Part shown: positions 1 through 9,049 of the stretch, in pieces | How positions within the stretch are numbered: the stretch's first letter is position 1 | Layout: every line of letters begins with the position of its first letter | Assembly: GCA_947631255.1 (NCBI GenBank) | Contig: CANRKT010000004.1 | Location: 43,702-107,701, forward strand | Length of the DNA: 64,000 bases | Direction of reading: 5' to 3' | Origin: an uncultured Enterobacteriaceae bacterium | GTDB taxonomy: Bacteria > Pseudomonadota > Gammaproteobacteria > Enterobacterales > Enterobacteriaceae | Translations under genes and position numbers: made by a program | The notes under the pieces: generated by a model | What the model was told of the DNA's origin: nothing | Database searches by the model: none | Seen by the model: only the letters and a program-made list of their open reading frames with translations

Positions 1-769
1 GCAGTCTGTCACCCTGTTTATTGATAAAATGGCCGTTGATTTCAGCCACTGCTCCCGCATCCATCAGGCGTTGCACATCTTCGGCGGTGATAAAGCCGCC
101 GGTATACAATGGGCACTCAAAAGAGATAGGGCCAATACCGATAAAAGTGGCATCCGCCAGGGCTGTCTGTTCATTAATCAGTTTATAGATACGATGATTA
201 CACCAGACTTCGCGATCTTCCTGATTGTCAGCAAACAGTGGGGCGGGCAGGATAAAATATTTCCCCGAGGTTTTTTCTGCCAGACTCAGAGAAACATCAT
301 AGAGTGTACAGGAGCCATCGCTGGCGATAGCGCCAATACGTGACAGGCAGCTGTGCTGGGGACGTGAGATCTCTGACATCTCTTTTACCGCACCACGTAA
401 TGTTCGCCCAGATCCGAGGGCGATAATTTGTGGTTGCTCTGGTTGTACCGCCCACTCGATTTCCTCTGCGGCGGAGACAGTTATCATATGCTGTACCGTT
501 TCAGCTGGCAGCCCAGCAGAAGGTACTACCTGACAGCGAGTCAGGCCGAAGGTCTGTTTTAGCTGTTCAGCCAGGGAGGCACACTGGGCCACGGTATGAG
601 AGATCCGCACCTGTACCAGTTCCATTTCAGAAGCTGCTGCCACCAGACGTTGCGCGACCTGGCGCGATACTCCTAACACATCCGCAATCTGATTCTGCGT
701 TTGTCCACCAATGTAATACATCCAGGCGGCTCTGGCGGCCATGTCCTGTTTTTTATCATTTTTAGTCAT
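1..769 (-). CDS. SorC-family sugar-responsive transcriptional regulator (partial)
   Basis: The first 256 codons are visible and the gene continues beyond the left edge. The ATG at 769-767 is followed by MTKNDKKQDMAARAAWMYYI. A helix-turn-helix lies at about residues 18-50 (GQTQNQIADVLGVSRQVAQR), followed by the start of a SorC/DeoR-type effector-binding domain (for example IIALGSGRTLRGAVKEMSE and ATFIGIGPISFECPLYTGG). SorC regulators bind phosphorylated sugars or polyols and control neighbouring catabolic operons. This one is divergent from the D-arabinitol operon starting at 1073 and is the obvious candidate regulator for it (inference). The intergenic region holds repeated TTGCTCAC motifs that could be its operators. 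Family assignment is confident; the effector is not known. Confidence 0.85.
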   Translation of the reverse strand, partial: MTKNDKKQDMAARAAWMYYIGGQTQNQIADVLGVSRQVAQRLVAAASEMELVQVRISHTVAQCASLAEQLKQTFGLTRCQVVPSAGLPAETVQHMITVSAAEEIEWAVQPEQPQIIALGSGRTLRGAVKEMSEISRPQHSCLSRIGAIASDGSCTLYDVSLSLAEKTSGKYFILPAPLFADNQEDREVWCNHRIYKLINEQTALADATFIGIGPISFECPLYTGGFITAEDVQRLMDAGAVAEINGHFINKQGDRL

Positions 770-1072
770 CACTCGCCCTGTTCCTTGCCAGCGTATTGGT
801 CAGCTAATTTTCGCCATAGTAATGCATCTGATATTAAGAATGGCGAGGTTTTTTTATCAAGTTCAGTGTCATCTGCCCGCCATGACCTCTACTGATTCAG
901 CGCCAATCCTGGCATCACTATAGCGTAACCAACTTCCTGGCACCGACAGTGTAATGTTTCATTATGTGATCTATTGCTCAGTAAGAGGGCAATTATTCAT
1001 TTAGATTTGTTATCGAATAATTGCTCACCAGTTAAATAATTGCTCACTTTTGTTTAGGCTAAGGGAAAGAGG
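770..1072. promoter_or_regulatory. Divergent control region of the D-arabinitol operon with repeated AATAATTGCTCAC motifs
   Basis: The 13-mer AATAATTGCTCAC occurs twice as a direct repeat, at 1016-1028 and 1035-1047, a 19-base period. A shorter copy, ATTGCTCA, is at 973-980, and an inverted partial copy (GGGCAATTATT) is at about 987-997. This is what tandem operators for a regulator such as the divergent SorC protein would look like (inference). A TGTGA-N6-GCTCA sequence at 965-980 matches 8 of 10 core positions of a CRP site. The repeat nearest the operon ends 25 bases before the dalD start codon, so binding there could repress directly. Confidence 0.55.
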
Positions 1073-2458
1073 ATGACAACATCAAAACCGTATTACTGGA
1101 TGCATTTGGGCGCGGGATCGTTTCACCGTGCTCATCAGGCTTGGTATCTGCATCGTCTGTTAGAGCAGGGCGATAACCGCTGGCACATTGCCCTCGGTAA
1201 TATTCGCAATGATGCCGAACTTCTTCTCACGGCTTTGGGTGAGCAACAGGGGCAATACACACTAGAAACGGTAACGCCGGAAGGTGAACGCAGCTATGAA
1301 ACCATTACCTCAGTAAAAAAAGTACTGCCGTGGGATAAGTCGCTCAACGCCATCGTGGTCCAGGGGGCTGATGAAAATACCAAAGTGATTGCTTTTACCG
1401 TTACTGAAGGCGGTTACTACCTTGATACCGACCATCAGCTTGACCCGCGCCATCCTGACATTCAGGCGGACTTGGCGGGTGAAGCACGGACTATTTATGG
1501 CGCCTTGACCCGCGTGTTGCGCGCACGCCTCAAGCAACATGGTCAGCCCGTGACCTTGCTGAACTGCGATAATTTGCGTCATAACGGCGAACGTTTTCGG
1601 GCAGGTTTTCTTACCTTCCTGCGTTTAAGTGAAGATTTTGAACTTTGCCAGTGGGTAGAGGAGCACACGACCTCGCCAAACACCATGGTAGACCGTATTA
1701 CACCTCGTCCAACGGCAGATATTGCTGACCGGGTCCGTGAAGTAATGAGTGTAGAAGACCGTGTCCCCGTGATGGGAGAAGCCTTTATTCAGTGGGTGAT
1801 TGAAGACAACTTTATCGCCGGACGCCCGGCACTGGAAAATGTCGGTGTTGAAATGGTGGAGTCGGTACTGCCATGGGAAGAGGCTAAAATTCGGATTTTG
1901 AATGCCAGCCACAGCTGCATCGCCTGGGCAGGTACGCTAAAAGGGCAGTCTTATATTCATGAAAGTACGCAAACTGATGCTATTCGTCAGCTGGCGTGGG
2001 ATTACGTTACCGAAGATGTGATCCCTTCTTTGTCACCGAGCCCGTTAGATCTGGATGCATACCGCGATGTGGTTCTGTCCCGTTTTAGCAATCCGTATAT
2101 TCAGGATACCAACCAGCGTGTAGCGGCTGACGGCTTATCAAAGATCCCCGGTTTTATCACTCCAACGCTCGTGGAATGCTATCAGCGTGGTACAGAGCCG
2201 CGTGCTACAGCGGTCTTGCCTGCACTGTTCTTCCTGTTCCTACAACGCTGGCATCGGGGTGAACTGCCTTATACCTACCAGGATGGTGTTCTGAACGAAG
2301 AAGCAATGCATGCGTTGCTGGCAGCAGATGATGCCCTGGCGCGCTTTACTGCGGATGAAACATTGTTTGGGCCATTAGCGAGCGATCCCCGTTTTGCCCG
2401 ATTGATGCACGATACTGTTGCTCGTCTGGAGGAGGCTGGTTATGTATCTGGGCATTGA
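1073..2458 (+). CDS. dalD: D-arabinitol 4-dehydrogenase
   Basis: This is a 461-residue NAD-dependent polyol dehydrogenase of the long-chain mannitol dehydrogenase family, oxidising D-arabinitol to D-xylulose in the cytoplasm. The N-terminal segment [20 protein letters not shown] and the internal segments [19 protein letters not shown] and [20 protein letters not shown] closely match what I remember of Klebsiella DalD. The family catalytic pattern Lys-x4-Asn-x2-His is visible in [12 protein letters not shown]. Its length is near that of DalD (about 455) and shorter than mannitol or fructuronate oxidoreductases (about 490). AGGGAAAGAGG precedes the ATG. It is the first gene of a dalD-xylulokinase-ABC importer operon and overlaps the next gene by 17 bases. 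Confidence 0.9.
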   Translation: MTTSKPYYWMHLGAGSFHRAHQAWYLHRLLEQGDNRWHIALGNIRNDAELLLTALGEQQGQYTLETVTPEGERSYETITSVKKVLPWDKSLNAIVVQGADENTKVIAFTVTEGGYYLDTDHQLDPRHPDIQADLAGEARTIYGALTRVLRARLKQHGQPVTLLNCDNLRHNGERFRAGFLTFLRLSEDFELCQWVEEHTTSPNTMVDRITPRPTADIADRVREVMSVEDRVPVMGEAFIQWVIEDNFIAGRPALENVGVEMVESVLPWEEAKIRILNASHSCIAWAGTLKGQSYIHESTQTDAIRQLAWDYVTEDVIPSLSPSPLDLDAYRDVVLSRFSNPYIQDTNQRVAADGLSKIPGFITPTLVECYQRGTEPRATAVLPALFFLFLQRWHRGELPYTYQDGVLNEEAMHALLAADDALARFTADETLFGPLASDPRFARLMHDTVARLEEAGYVSGH

Positions 2459-3914
2459 TGCTGGAACCTCAGAGGTAAAAGCGCTGGTGCTTGATGACAA
2501 TGGCACTATCCTGGCGATTGCCGGTGCGCCACTGACTGTTCAGCGGCCTCATCCTCACTGGTCAGAGCAACAGCCTGAAGCCTGGTGGCAAGCGCTTAAC
2601 CAGGCAGTACAGCAGTTACGCCGTGAGACTGGCGATAGCTGGTCTGAGATTAGCGCGATTGGCCTGTCCGGACAGATGCACGGTGCCGTGCTGCTGAATA
2701 ATCAGGGGGACGTTCTGCGGCCTTGCATTCTCTGGAATGACACACGTAGTGCCAAACAGTGCGAAATCCTGACGCGCAAAGCCCCTCAGCTATATGACAT
2801 CGCAGGCAATCTGGCGATGCCAGGATTTACGGCACCAAAACTGTTGTGGGTCGCTGAGCATGAACCTGAGATCTTCGCTCAAACGGCACATGTACTGTTA
2901 CCGAAAGATTATCTGCGCTGGTGCATGAGCGGTGAAATGGTCAGCGAAATGTCGGATGCCGCAGGCACATTGTGGCTGGATGTCGCCCGCCGTGACTGGT
3001 CAGATGACTTGCTTGCTGCTTGTGGTTTAAATCGCGACATGATGCCAAGGCTGGTTGAAGGCTCACAGGTTAGCGGCATATTACGGGCAGATATTGCCGC
3101 GCAATGGGGCTTGAGAGAAGGCGTTATTATTGCCGGGGGTGGCGGGGATAACGCCGCCAGCGCGATGGGTATTGGTGCTATTAATACCGGCGATGCTTTT
3201 ATCTCTCTTGGAACCTCTGGCGTGTTATTTGCGGTTAACGACTGCTATCGCCCGAATCCACAGTCTGCGGTACATGCGTTTTGCCATGCTTTGCCGAATC
3301 GCTGGCACCAGATGAGCGTTATGTTAACCGCGGCGAGCGCTCTGCGCTGGCTCTGCCAGCTAACGGGCTGTGACGAAAGTACTCTGATGGCAGAAGTTGA
3401 ACAGCTCAGTGAAGAACAGAGGGAACAGGCCCCGCTGTTTCTACCCTATCTTTCTGGTGAACGCACACCCCATAACGATCCTTTAGCTGAAGGTGCATTC
3501 AGTGGTCTGAAACATGCCACCACCCGGGCTCATCTCGGTTATGCCGTGATTGAAGGCGTGACCTTTGGCTTGGCGGATGGTTTGCAGGCACTCAATGATG
3601 CCGGAACCGAACTCAGGCAATGTTCCTTAGTTGGTGGTGGGGCGCGCAGCCCTTACTGGGCACAACTGATTGCTGATGTGCTGGATCTGCTGATTGTCAC
3701 TCATGAAGGGAGTGAAGCCGGCGGGGCACTGGGGGCGGCACGTCTTGCACAACTGGCAACCGGTGCAGAGGAGCAAACCGTTTGTGTCAAACCGCCAGAG
3801 CGTCATCGTTATGTCCCTGATGCTTCCCGTTTTGAACCACTACAACATCGCTTGAAACACTGGCGTTTACTCTACCGCCAGCAGGTTGAAGCACGACTGG
3901 CTTCAATGAATTGA
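2442..3914 (+). CDS. dalK: D-xylulokinase (FGGY family)
   Basis: This is a 490-residue FGGY carbohydrate kinase that phosphorylates D-xylulose to D-xylulose 5-phosphate, the step after dalD, feeding the pentose phosphate pathway. The N-terminal ATPase fold begins [45 protein letters not shown] and [17 protein letters not shown] are the usual XylB-type motifs. An upstream TTG at 2418 in the same frame is possible, but the ATG at 2442 has GGAGG at a good distance and matches the usual XylB/DalK start. The 17-base overlap with dalD suggests translational coupling. The symbol is given by context; the protein is also XylB-like. Confidence 0.88.
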   Translation: MYLGIDAGTSEVKALVLDDNGTILAIAGAPLTVQRPHPHWSEQQPEAWWQALNQAVQQLRRETGDSWSEISAIGLSGQMHGAVLLNNQGDVLRPCILWNDTRSAKQCEILTRKAPQLYDIAGNLAMPGFTAPKLLWVAEHEPEIFAQTAHVLLPKDYLRWCMSGEMVSEMSDAAGTLWLDVARRDWSDDLLAACGLNRDMMPRLVEGSQVSGILRADIAAQWGLREGVIIAGGGGDNAASAMGIGAINTGDAFISLGTSGVLFAVNDCYRPNPQSAVHAFCHALPNRWHQMSVMLTAASALRWLCQLTGCDESTLMAEVEQLSEEQREQAPLFLPYLSGERTPHNDPLAEGAFSGLKHATTRAHLGYAVIEGVTFGLADGLQALNDAGTELRQCSLVGGGARSPYWAQLIADVLDLLIVTHEGSEAGGALGAARLAQLATGAEEQTVCVKPPERHRYVPDASRFEPLQHRLKHWRLLYRQQVEARLASMN

Positions 3915-3969
3915 ATCTCGATTTCTCTACCACAGGTAACACTCTGTATCTCTCTATAAGGAAAACAAG

Positions 3970-4941
3970 ATGACAATAAAAAAACTCGTTTGGGGCGTCA
4001 CACTGGCACTGGTTTCTGTTACCGCAACGGCCACCGCTCAGGCAGATGACAAAGTGAAAATTGGTTTTGCCAACCGCACCCTGAATGGCGCATTTTTTAA
4101 TGGTTTAACGGAATACATGAAAATTCATGCCAAAGATCACGGCTATGAACTCATTACCACCGATGCACGTGGCGATCTGAATAAGCAGATCTCTGATGTG
4201 GAAGACATGCTGGCGCAAGGGATTAACTATCTGGTACTGAATCCACAGGATCCGGAAGCTGGTCAGCGTATTGCACAGATAGCCAAGAGTAAAAATGTCC
4301 CGGTTATCGTACTGGACAGTGATATTTCTCTTGATGCCCCTGTAGTGACGCGCATTCAGGCAAATAATGCGAAAAACAACATTTTAATAGGTGAGTTTGC
4401 TGTCGAAAAATTTGGTGATAAGCCACTGAATTGCGTGGTGATTAGTGGTAATCAGGGGAACCTGGTTGGAGAAGCGCGCCGCACTAACTTCTTCCGCGGC
4501 GTGATGGAAGCTCAGCTACGTAAATATAACCATACTCAGGTGAATATTTTAAGCCAGGGCTGGGGTAACTGGGATCAACAGGGTGGCCTGAAAGCCATGG
4601 AAGACTTAATTGTGGCGCATGGCGATAAAATTAACTGCGTTTACAGTGAAATGGATGATATGGCGCTGGGGGCCGTACTGTCTCTGAAAGCCGCTAATAA
4701 GCTACAGAATGTCAGCCTGTACTCGCACGATGGTTATAAAAGAGGTCTGGAAGCTATTCAGCGTGGCGATATTCAGGCAACTGCTTCAAATAACCCCGAT
4801 CTGCTGACCAATACCGTGATGGATGTGATTGATAAATACCAGGCCGGAAATAAAGACTTTCCTGACTACGTTTATATTCCTTCGATTCTGATAACCAAAG
4901 ATAACGTCAGTAAATATTACAACAAAGATTCTATTTTCTGA
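3970..4941 (+). CDS. Periplasmic sugar/polyol-binding protein of a ribose-type ABC importer
   Basis: A 323-residue periplasmic binding protein of the RbsB family (Peripla_BP_4). Residues 1-26 form a Sec signal peptide ending AQADD. The mature part has the two-lobed type I fold, with KIGFANRTLNGAFFNGL, TTDARGDLNKQISDVEDML, VLDSDI and SEMDDMALGAVLSLKAANK. It lies directly behind dalD and the kinase and in front of the matching ATPase and permease, so D-arabinitol is the likely ligand (inference from context). Klebsiella imports D-arabinitol with the single permease DalT, so an ABC system here is a different solution. AAGGAAAACAAG precedes the ATG. Confidence 0.85.
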   Translation: MTIKKLVWGVTLALVSVTATATAQADDKVKIGFANRTLNGAFFNGLTEYMKIHAKDHGYELITTDARGDLNKQISDVEDMLAQGINYLVLNPQDPEAGQRIAQIAKSKNVPVIVLDSDISLDAPVVTRIQANNAKNNILIGEFAVEKFGDKPLNCVVISGNQGNLVGEARRTNFFRGVMEAQLRKYNHTQVNILSQGWGNWDQQGGLKAMEDLIVAHGDKINCVYSEMDDMALGAVLSLKAANKLQNVSLYSHDGYKRGLEAIQRGDIQATASNNPDLLTNTVMDVIDKYQAGNKDFPDYVYIPSILITKDNVSKYYNKDSIF

Positions 4942-4946
4942 TCCGC

Positions 4947-4978
4947 CATTGCGGGTGGGATTTTACCTGCCCGCAATG
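4947..4978 (+). terminator. Stem-loop between binding-protein and ATPase genes
   Basis: CATTGCGGG (4947-4955) pairs perfectly with CCCGCAATG (4970-4978) around a 14-base loop. It lies 5 bases after the binding-protein stop codon and has no U-tract. Such hairpins after an ABC binding-protein gene usually stabilise its upstream mRNA or cause partial termination, so that binding protein is made in excess over the membrane parts (inference). Confidence 0.55.
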
Positions 4979-5006
4979 TTAAAACAGCGTTAATGGGGCA
5001 TGCCAG

Positions 5007-6506
5007 ATGCAAGAATATGCAATTGTCATCGACAAAATAAAAAAGCGTTTTGGCGGGGTTCATGCTCTGCGAAACGTTAGCCTGAAAGTAAAACATGGGG
5101 ATATTCACGCCATTGTCGGTGAAAATGGCGCGGGCAAATCCACCTTAATGAAGATCCTTTCCGGTATTTATATTAAAGACGGCGGAACGTTACAGATTAA
5201 TGGCGAAGAGGTGCATTTCACCACGCCCGGACAAAGCCGCGAACATAAAATTGGCATTATTTATCAGGAGCTGGCTTTAGCACCGGATTTGACGGTTGCA
5301 GAGAACATCTTTCTGGATGATTTAACCTCGGGTAAGAAAATCATCAACTGGAAAGAGCTCAACCATAAGGCCGCCAAAGTATTAAGCCGACTGGGATTTG
5401 ATATTTCACCGGAAGAGAAAGTGGGCAATCTCAGTGTTGCCTACCAGCAGATGGTCGAAATTGCGAAGTCACTGGCACGTGATGTGAAGTTCCTTATCCT
5501 AGATGAGCCTACCGCTGTATTGTCCGAACGGGAAATTAGCATCCTGTTCAGTCAGCTGAAACTGTTAAAAGGTCAGGGGGTAACGATTCTCTATATCTCT
5601 CACCGGCTAGAAGAGATCTTTATGATAGCTGATGCCATCAGTGTGATTAAAGATGGTGAGTCGATGGGGGATCTTGATCCTAAAATCTGTACTGAAGACG
5701 ATATTATTGCCGCAATGGTAGGGCGTAAGTTTGAAAACCTCTATCCTGAACTTAATACTCCTCAGCCAGAAGAGATTTTACGGGTGGAAAACTTGTCCAC
5801 GCATACTCTGTTACGGGATATTAATTTCCATGTTCGTAAAGGTGAAATTATTGGGTTAGCCGGACTGGTTGGAGCTGGACGTACCGAAATAGCGCGCTGC
5901 TTATTTGGTATTGACCGTATGGCCAGTGGCACTATCAAGAAAAATGGTCAGCCTATTCGCGTTCATCATCCGGTGGATGCGATGAACCATGGAATAGGCC
6001 TTGTGCCGGAAAGCCGTAAAGAGCAAGGTGCCATTCTGGCACAAAGTATTCGCGAGAATATCTCCATTTCCCGTCTGAAAGACGTCTGCTACCGCCTGGG
6101 TATTATCAGTCATCGCAAAGATAAAAAACTCGCTGAAGAGTATCGCAACAAACTGAAAATTAAGTTGGGTTCAGTAGAAGACCCCTTGTCCAGTCTCAGT
6201 GGCGGCAATCAGCAAAAAGTGGTGATTGCTAAATGGCTTAATACCGATTGCGATTTGCTGATCCTTGATGAACCAACCCGTGGCGTTGATGTCGGCGCTA
6301 AAGTCGAAATCTATAACGTCATCCATGAACTGGCCAAACGCGGCTACGCAATTATTTTAATTTCATCCGAAATGGTCGAAGTGATCCATCTCTCCCATCG
6401 AGTCTATGTCATGAGTGAAGGCAGTATCACCCATGAACTTATTGGGGATGACATCACGGAAGAAAACATTATGAAACATGCAATTCCGAAACGCGCTTTC
6501 GTCTGA
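5007..6506 (+). CDS. ABC importer ATPase, duplicated (RbsA/MglA type)
   Basis: A 499-residue fused double ATP-binding subunit. The first half has Walker A GENGAGKST (about residue 39), the Walker B region LILDEPTAVLSERE, and a weak signature region NLSVAYQQMVEIAKSL. The second half has GLAGLVGAGRTEIARCLFG, VPESRKEQGA, the signature LSGGNQQKVVIAKWL and LLILDEPTRGVDVGAK. This is the normal arrangement for carbohydrate-uptake-2 (ribose/galactose/xylose) importers. It energises the permease at 6523 and is part of the D-arabinitol operon; the gap to the next gene is 16 bases. Confidence 0.92.
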   Translation: MQEYAIVIDKIKKRFGGVHALRNVSLKVKHGDIHAIVGENGAGKSTLMKILSGIYIKDGGTLQINGEEVHFTTPGQSREHKIGIIYQELALAPDLTVAENIFLDDLTSGKKIINWKELNHKAAKVLSRLGFDISPEEKVGNLSVAYQQMVEIAKSLARDVKFLILDEPTAVLSEREISILFSQLKLLKGQGVTILYISHRLEEIFMIADAISVIKDGESMGDLDPKICTEDDIIAAMVGRKFENLYPELNTPQPEEILRVENLSTHTLLRDINFHVRKGEIIGLAGLVGAGRTEIARCLFGIDRMASGTIKKNGQPIRVHHPVDAMNHGIGLVPESRKEQGAILAQSIRENISISRLKDVCYRLGIISHRKDKKLAEEYRNKLKIKLGSVEDPLSSLSGGNQQKVVIAKWLNTDCDLLILDEPTRGVDVGAKVEIYNVIHELAKRGYAIILISSEMVEVIHLSHRVYVMSEGSITHELIGDDITEENIMKHAIPKRAFV

Positions 6507-6522
6507 ATGGGGAACCCAGATA

Positions 6523-7503
6523 ATGGAAAAGGTCACAACTTCACACACGACAACCACCCCTTCAGTAGCAAGGAGGATCCTGACATTTTTAATGAATAAC
6601 TCGACGCTGGTGGTTTTTCTGCTGATGCTGGTGATCGCCGGATTTTTGTCAGATAAATTCTACAGTGGCGATAACCTCACTAACGTACTGCGTCAGAGTG
6701 TGCCATTGGGGCTGGCTGCATTAGGTTTGCTGTTTGTTATTCTCACGGGCGGGATTGATCTGTCCGTCGGTTCAATCATGGCGTTTATCTCGGTTGCGGT
6801 CGCGATACTTATTCCGGAAATTGGTCTCTGGCCTGCTGTATTTGCCAGCCTGTTCATTGGCGCACTCGTCGGCGCAGGTTCCGGTGTGCTGGTCACTGCG
6901 TTTAATATTGCTCCTTTTATTGCGACCTTGGCGATGATGACCATCGCACGAGGTTTGTCGCTGATTGTCTCCAAAGGCCAGCCCGTTTTTATTGATGATA
7001 TGGCTTTGGTGGATTTTGGTACCGGTTACTTTTTAGGGTTGCCGAAGCCCGTCTATGTTTTGATAATTTTCACCCTTGCAGCGCATTTTATTTATAAATA
7101 CACCGCATTTGGTCGTCTGGTTATTTCTATCGGTTCCAATGAAACTGCAACCCGTTTCGCAGGTATTCGCGTTGGCTGGTATAAATTTGCCGTCTATGCC
7201 CTCAGTGGCTTTGCCGCAGGAATGGCGGGTTTGCTGGCTTCAACGCGTACGGGTGTCGGTTCACCTGTACTGGCCGTTGGCTTTGAGTTGGATGTTATTG
7301 CCGCGGTAGTCGTCGGTGGTGCTAGCCTGGCCGGTGGTCGTGGTAATGTCGTTAACACCATTATTGGGGTACTTATTCTGAGTATCATTTCCAACTTGAT
7401 GAACCTGATGAATATTTCTGGTTACAACCAGCAGGTCGTGAAGGGCGTCATTATTATCGCGGCGGTGATGCTGGAAAGTATGAAATCCCGTAAACGCGCA
7501 TAG
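6523..7503 (+). CDS. ABC importer permease (RbsC type)
   Basis: A 326-residue polytopic inner-membrane permease of the BPD_transp_2 family. Hydrophobic segments run through the whole protein, and the motif GLLFVILTGGIDLSVGSIMA is characteristic of RbsC/AraH. A longer in-frame reading begins at 6478 inside the ATPase gene. The ATG at 6523 is preferred because it lies 16 bases after the ATPase stop and is preceded by a GGGGA stretch. Last gene of the dal-linked operon, followed by a terminator. Confidence 0.9.
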   Translation: MEKVTTSHTTTTPSVARRILTFLMNNSTLVVFLLMLVIAGFLSDKFYSGDNLTNVLRQSVPLGLAALGLLFVILTGGIDLSVGSIMAFISVAVAILIPEIGLWPAVFASLFIGALVGAGSGVLVTAFNIAPFIATLAMMTIARGLSLIVSKGQPVFIDDMALVDFGTGYFLGLPKPVYVLIIFTLAAHFIYKYTAFGRLVISIGSNETATRFAGIRVGWYKFAVYALSGFAAGMAGLLASTRTGVGSPVLAVGFELDVIAAVVVGGASLAGGRGNVVNTIIGVLILSIISNLMNLMNISGYNQQVVKGVIIIAAVMLESMKSRKRA

Positions 7504-7518
7504 GTCACTTCTCCAGCT

Positions 7519-7546
7519 AAAAATGGCAGCTACGGCTGTCATTTTT
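7519..7546 (+). terminator. Rho-independent terminator of the D-arabinitol operon
   Basis: AAAAATGGCAGC (7519-7530) and GCTGTCATTTTT (7535-7546) form a 12-bp stem with one G-U pair and a TACG loop. The run of T is on the 3' side, so it works for + strand transcripts. It lies 15 bases after the permease stop. Confidence 0.85.
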
Positions 7547-7768
7547 ACTAAAGCGGGCATCGACTTTGCTCGTCTCTGACAAATTATCAATGTTTGGTGA
7601 GTTTAGCGTTATTCTGGATATTATGAATATTTGATACAAATCAAATGGATGATTTGTTTTCAGGATGGAGATAGTGTGAATTTAAGGATTTTATCTAAGA
7701 ACATTCCGCTACACATAAGTTAAATTGTCAGTGTTAATGTCTGTGTTTTGTGATGATTTGCAGTGTAA

Positions 7769-8017
7769 ATGAAAAAGTCTCCCCTTAAAAAGGGGGGGAA
7801 ATTCTTCACAAGTAAAATCCGAAGGCATCTTACTAAACATGGGGTAAAGAAATATGATCTTAATCAATTATTGTCAGCATATCGTAAATCCTCTGTAAAT
7901 AAGTGTAATTCAGATGATTGGTGTCATTTGGAAGTATTACGTTTAGTTATTAGTGATGGTTTTTTAGAACTCATTAGCAGTAGGTTATTGGTGCGGACAC
8001 GTTTCTGCTTAAGATAA
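7769..8017 (+). CDS. Hypothetical small basic protein
   Basis: An 82-residue open frame starting MKKSPLKKGGKFFTSKIRRH, with a strongly basic N-terminus and the patterned segment DLNQLLSAYRKSSVNK. No convincing ribosome-binding site precedes the ATG, and the surrounding 700 bases (7547-8209) are AT-rich and otherwise featureless. No family is recognised. It could be a real accessory gene, a remnant, or chance. Confidence 0.25.
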   Translation: MKKSPLKKGGKFFTSKIRRHLTKHGVKKYDLNQLLSAYRKSSVNKCNSDDWCHLEVLRLVISDGFLELISSRLLVRTRFCLR

Positions 8018-8209
8018 ACGATGGCTTTTGTGTAGAAAAAAGGAAAATGGCGCTAAGCCGCTATGATCGTTTGGGGGAAGGTGGATGTTGCTTCAAATCT
8101 GCCTGTTGAGATAGGTATTTATCCATGACATCAGCGGATTTTACTCGGTAACCATTTGAGATTTGATTCGATCATTGATTATCACCACCACTTGGTTTTG
8201 TCGTTAATG

Positions 8210-8885
8210 GTGTTATCAAAATAGCAATATCCTCAGGATGTTTTCCCTGTAAGGAGCGTGTCTTATCGTTAGGCCGTGCGTCATTTGGCCATTCTTTTGC
8301 CGCTCTGGGCAGGCTTTACAGCGCTTTTTATCGTTCGTTTTATCCAGGACTTTCCATGGCGTTTTACTGTCCACATAATGGGCGATATAGCGATAACCGT
8401 TGCGTAGGTTATAGTTATCGACGTTATAATATCCAGAAATCAACATGGTTTTTTTCACCCAGTTTTGCTAACTGGCGGTAGGCTTCCAGATTAAAATTAT
8501 TGTAATGCCATGAGCGAGTCCGGGCGTTTGCCTTCCATGTCAAAATGATTCGGTATACGACAGTTCCGGGTGATATTGTAATTGCTTCTATTCACTCTCG
8601 TTGAGAGCGTCTGCTGAGTGTAATAACTCAATAGCATCGACAACATTGACCAGTACTCGAGTATCAATAATGCCCGTTCCGCGTCCAGTATTTATACCCG
8701 GCGTCGCCTGAGCACAGGGCATATTAGGCTTCATACGAGTGGCGGGGTTCAGGAACCAGGTGCGAATTTGTTCTGCCGCTTTTTCGCTGTAGCGTTTGTC
8801 CTAGATAAAATACCAGGTAAGCGCAAGATTATAGATATTATTACAGATTCTTACCCAGCGCTTCGCGACAATAATTGGGTCATAA
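8210..8885 (-). pseudogene. Decayed copy of the alginate-lyase-family gene
   Basis: Read on the minus strand this stretch is clearly related to the intact lyase at 11071-12315. NGYRYIAHYVDSKTPWKVLDKTNDKK resembles KGYTYIASFVNADTVWPWKDLDKTDDKK near the C-terminus of the intact protein. DNA at about 8640-8860 aligns with 11700-11945 (RVLVNVVDAI, GINTGRG, NPATRMKP-like frames). The block equivalent to 11510-11700 is deleted, roughly 60 codons, and this block contains the conserved NNHGTYYD motif. There are also a stop at about 8801 (CTAGATAAAATACCAGG in place of an intact Q/T-codon), frameshifts, and a missing N-terminal third. It is not functional as a lyase. Confidence 0.8.
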
Positions 8886-8960
8886 TTATCCTTCAGGATC
8901 CTGTTGGTGAATAAACTACCTCACTGTTTTTCTGGGAATGTAATCAATGCCAGTGAGTAT

Positions 8961-8984
8961 CAAAAAGAAACGTCACTTCAAAAT
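8961..8984. promoter_or_regulatory. Relic of the KdgR-like operator upstream of the decayed lyase copy
   Basis: CAAAAAGAAACGTCACTTCAAAATTT here aligns with the operator region at 12411-12434 of the intact locus (CAAAAGAAAACGTTGTTTC plus AAATTT). Both are followed a few bases later by a TGATTG sequence. The left GAAAC half is intact and the right half has decayed to ACTTCA. It supports the view that a whole gene with its control region was duplicated before decay. Confidence 0.45.
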
Positions 8985-9000
8985 TTATTTCTGATTGCGT

Positions 9001-9029
9001 AATAAAATAAAAACGGCGCCGAAGCGCCG
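9001..9029 (-). terminator. Rho-independent terminator of the lyase operon
   Basis: CGGCGC (9014-9019), loop CGAA, GCGCCG (9024-9029): a perfect 6-bp GC stem with a stable tetraloop. On the minus strand it is followed by TTTTTATTTTATT. It lies 21 bases beyond the stop of the heparinase-family gene. Confidence 0.85.
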
Positions 9030-9049
9030 AGTAAATCGGAAAATACAAC

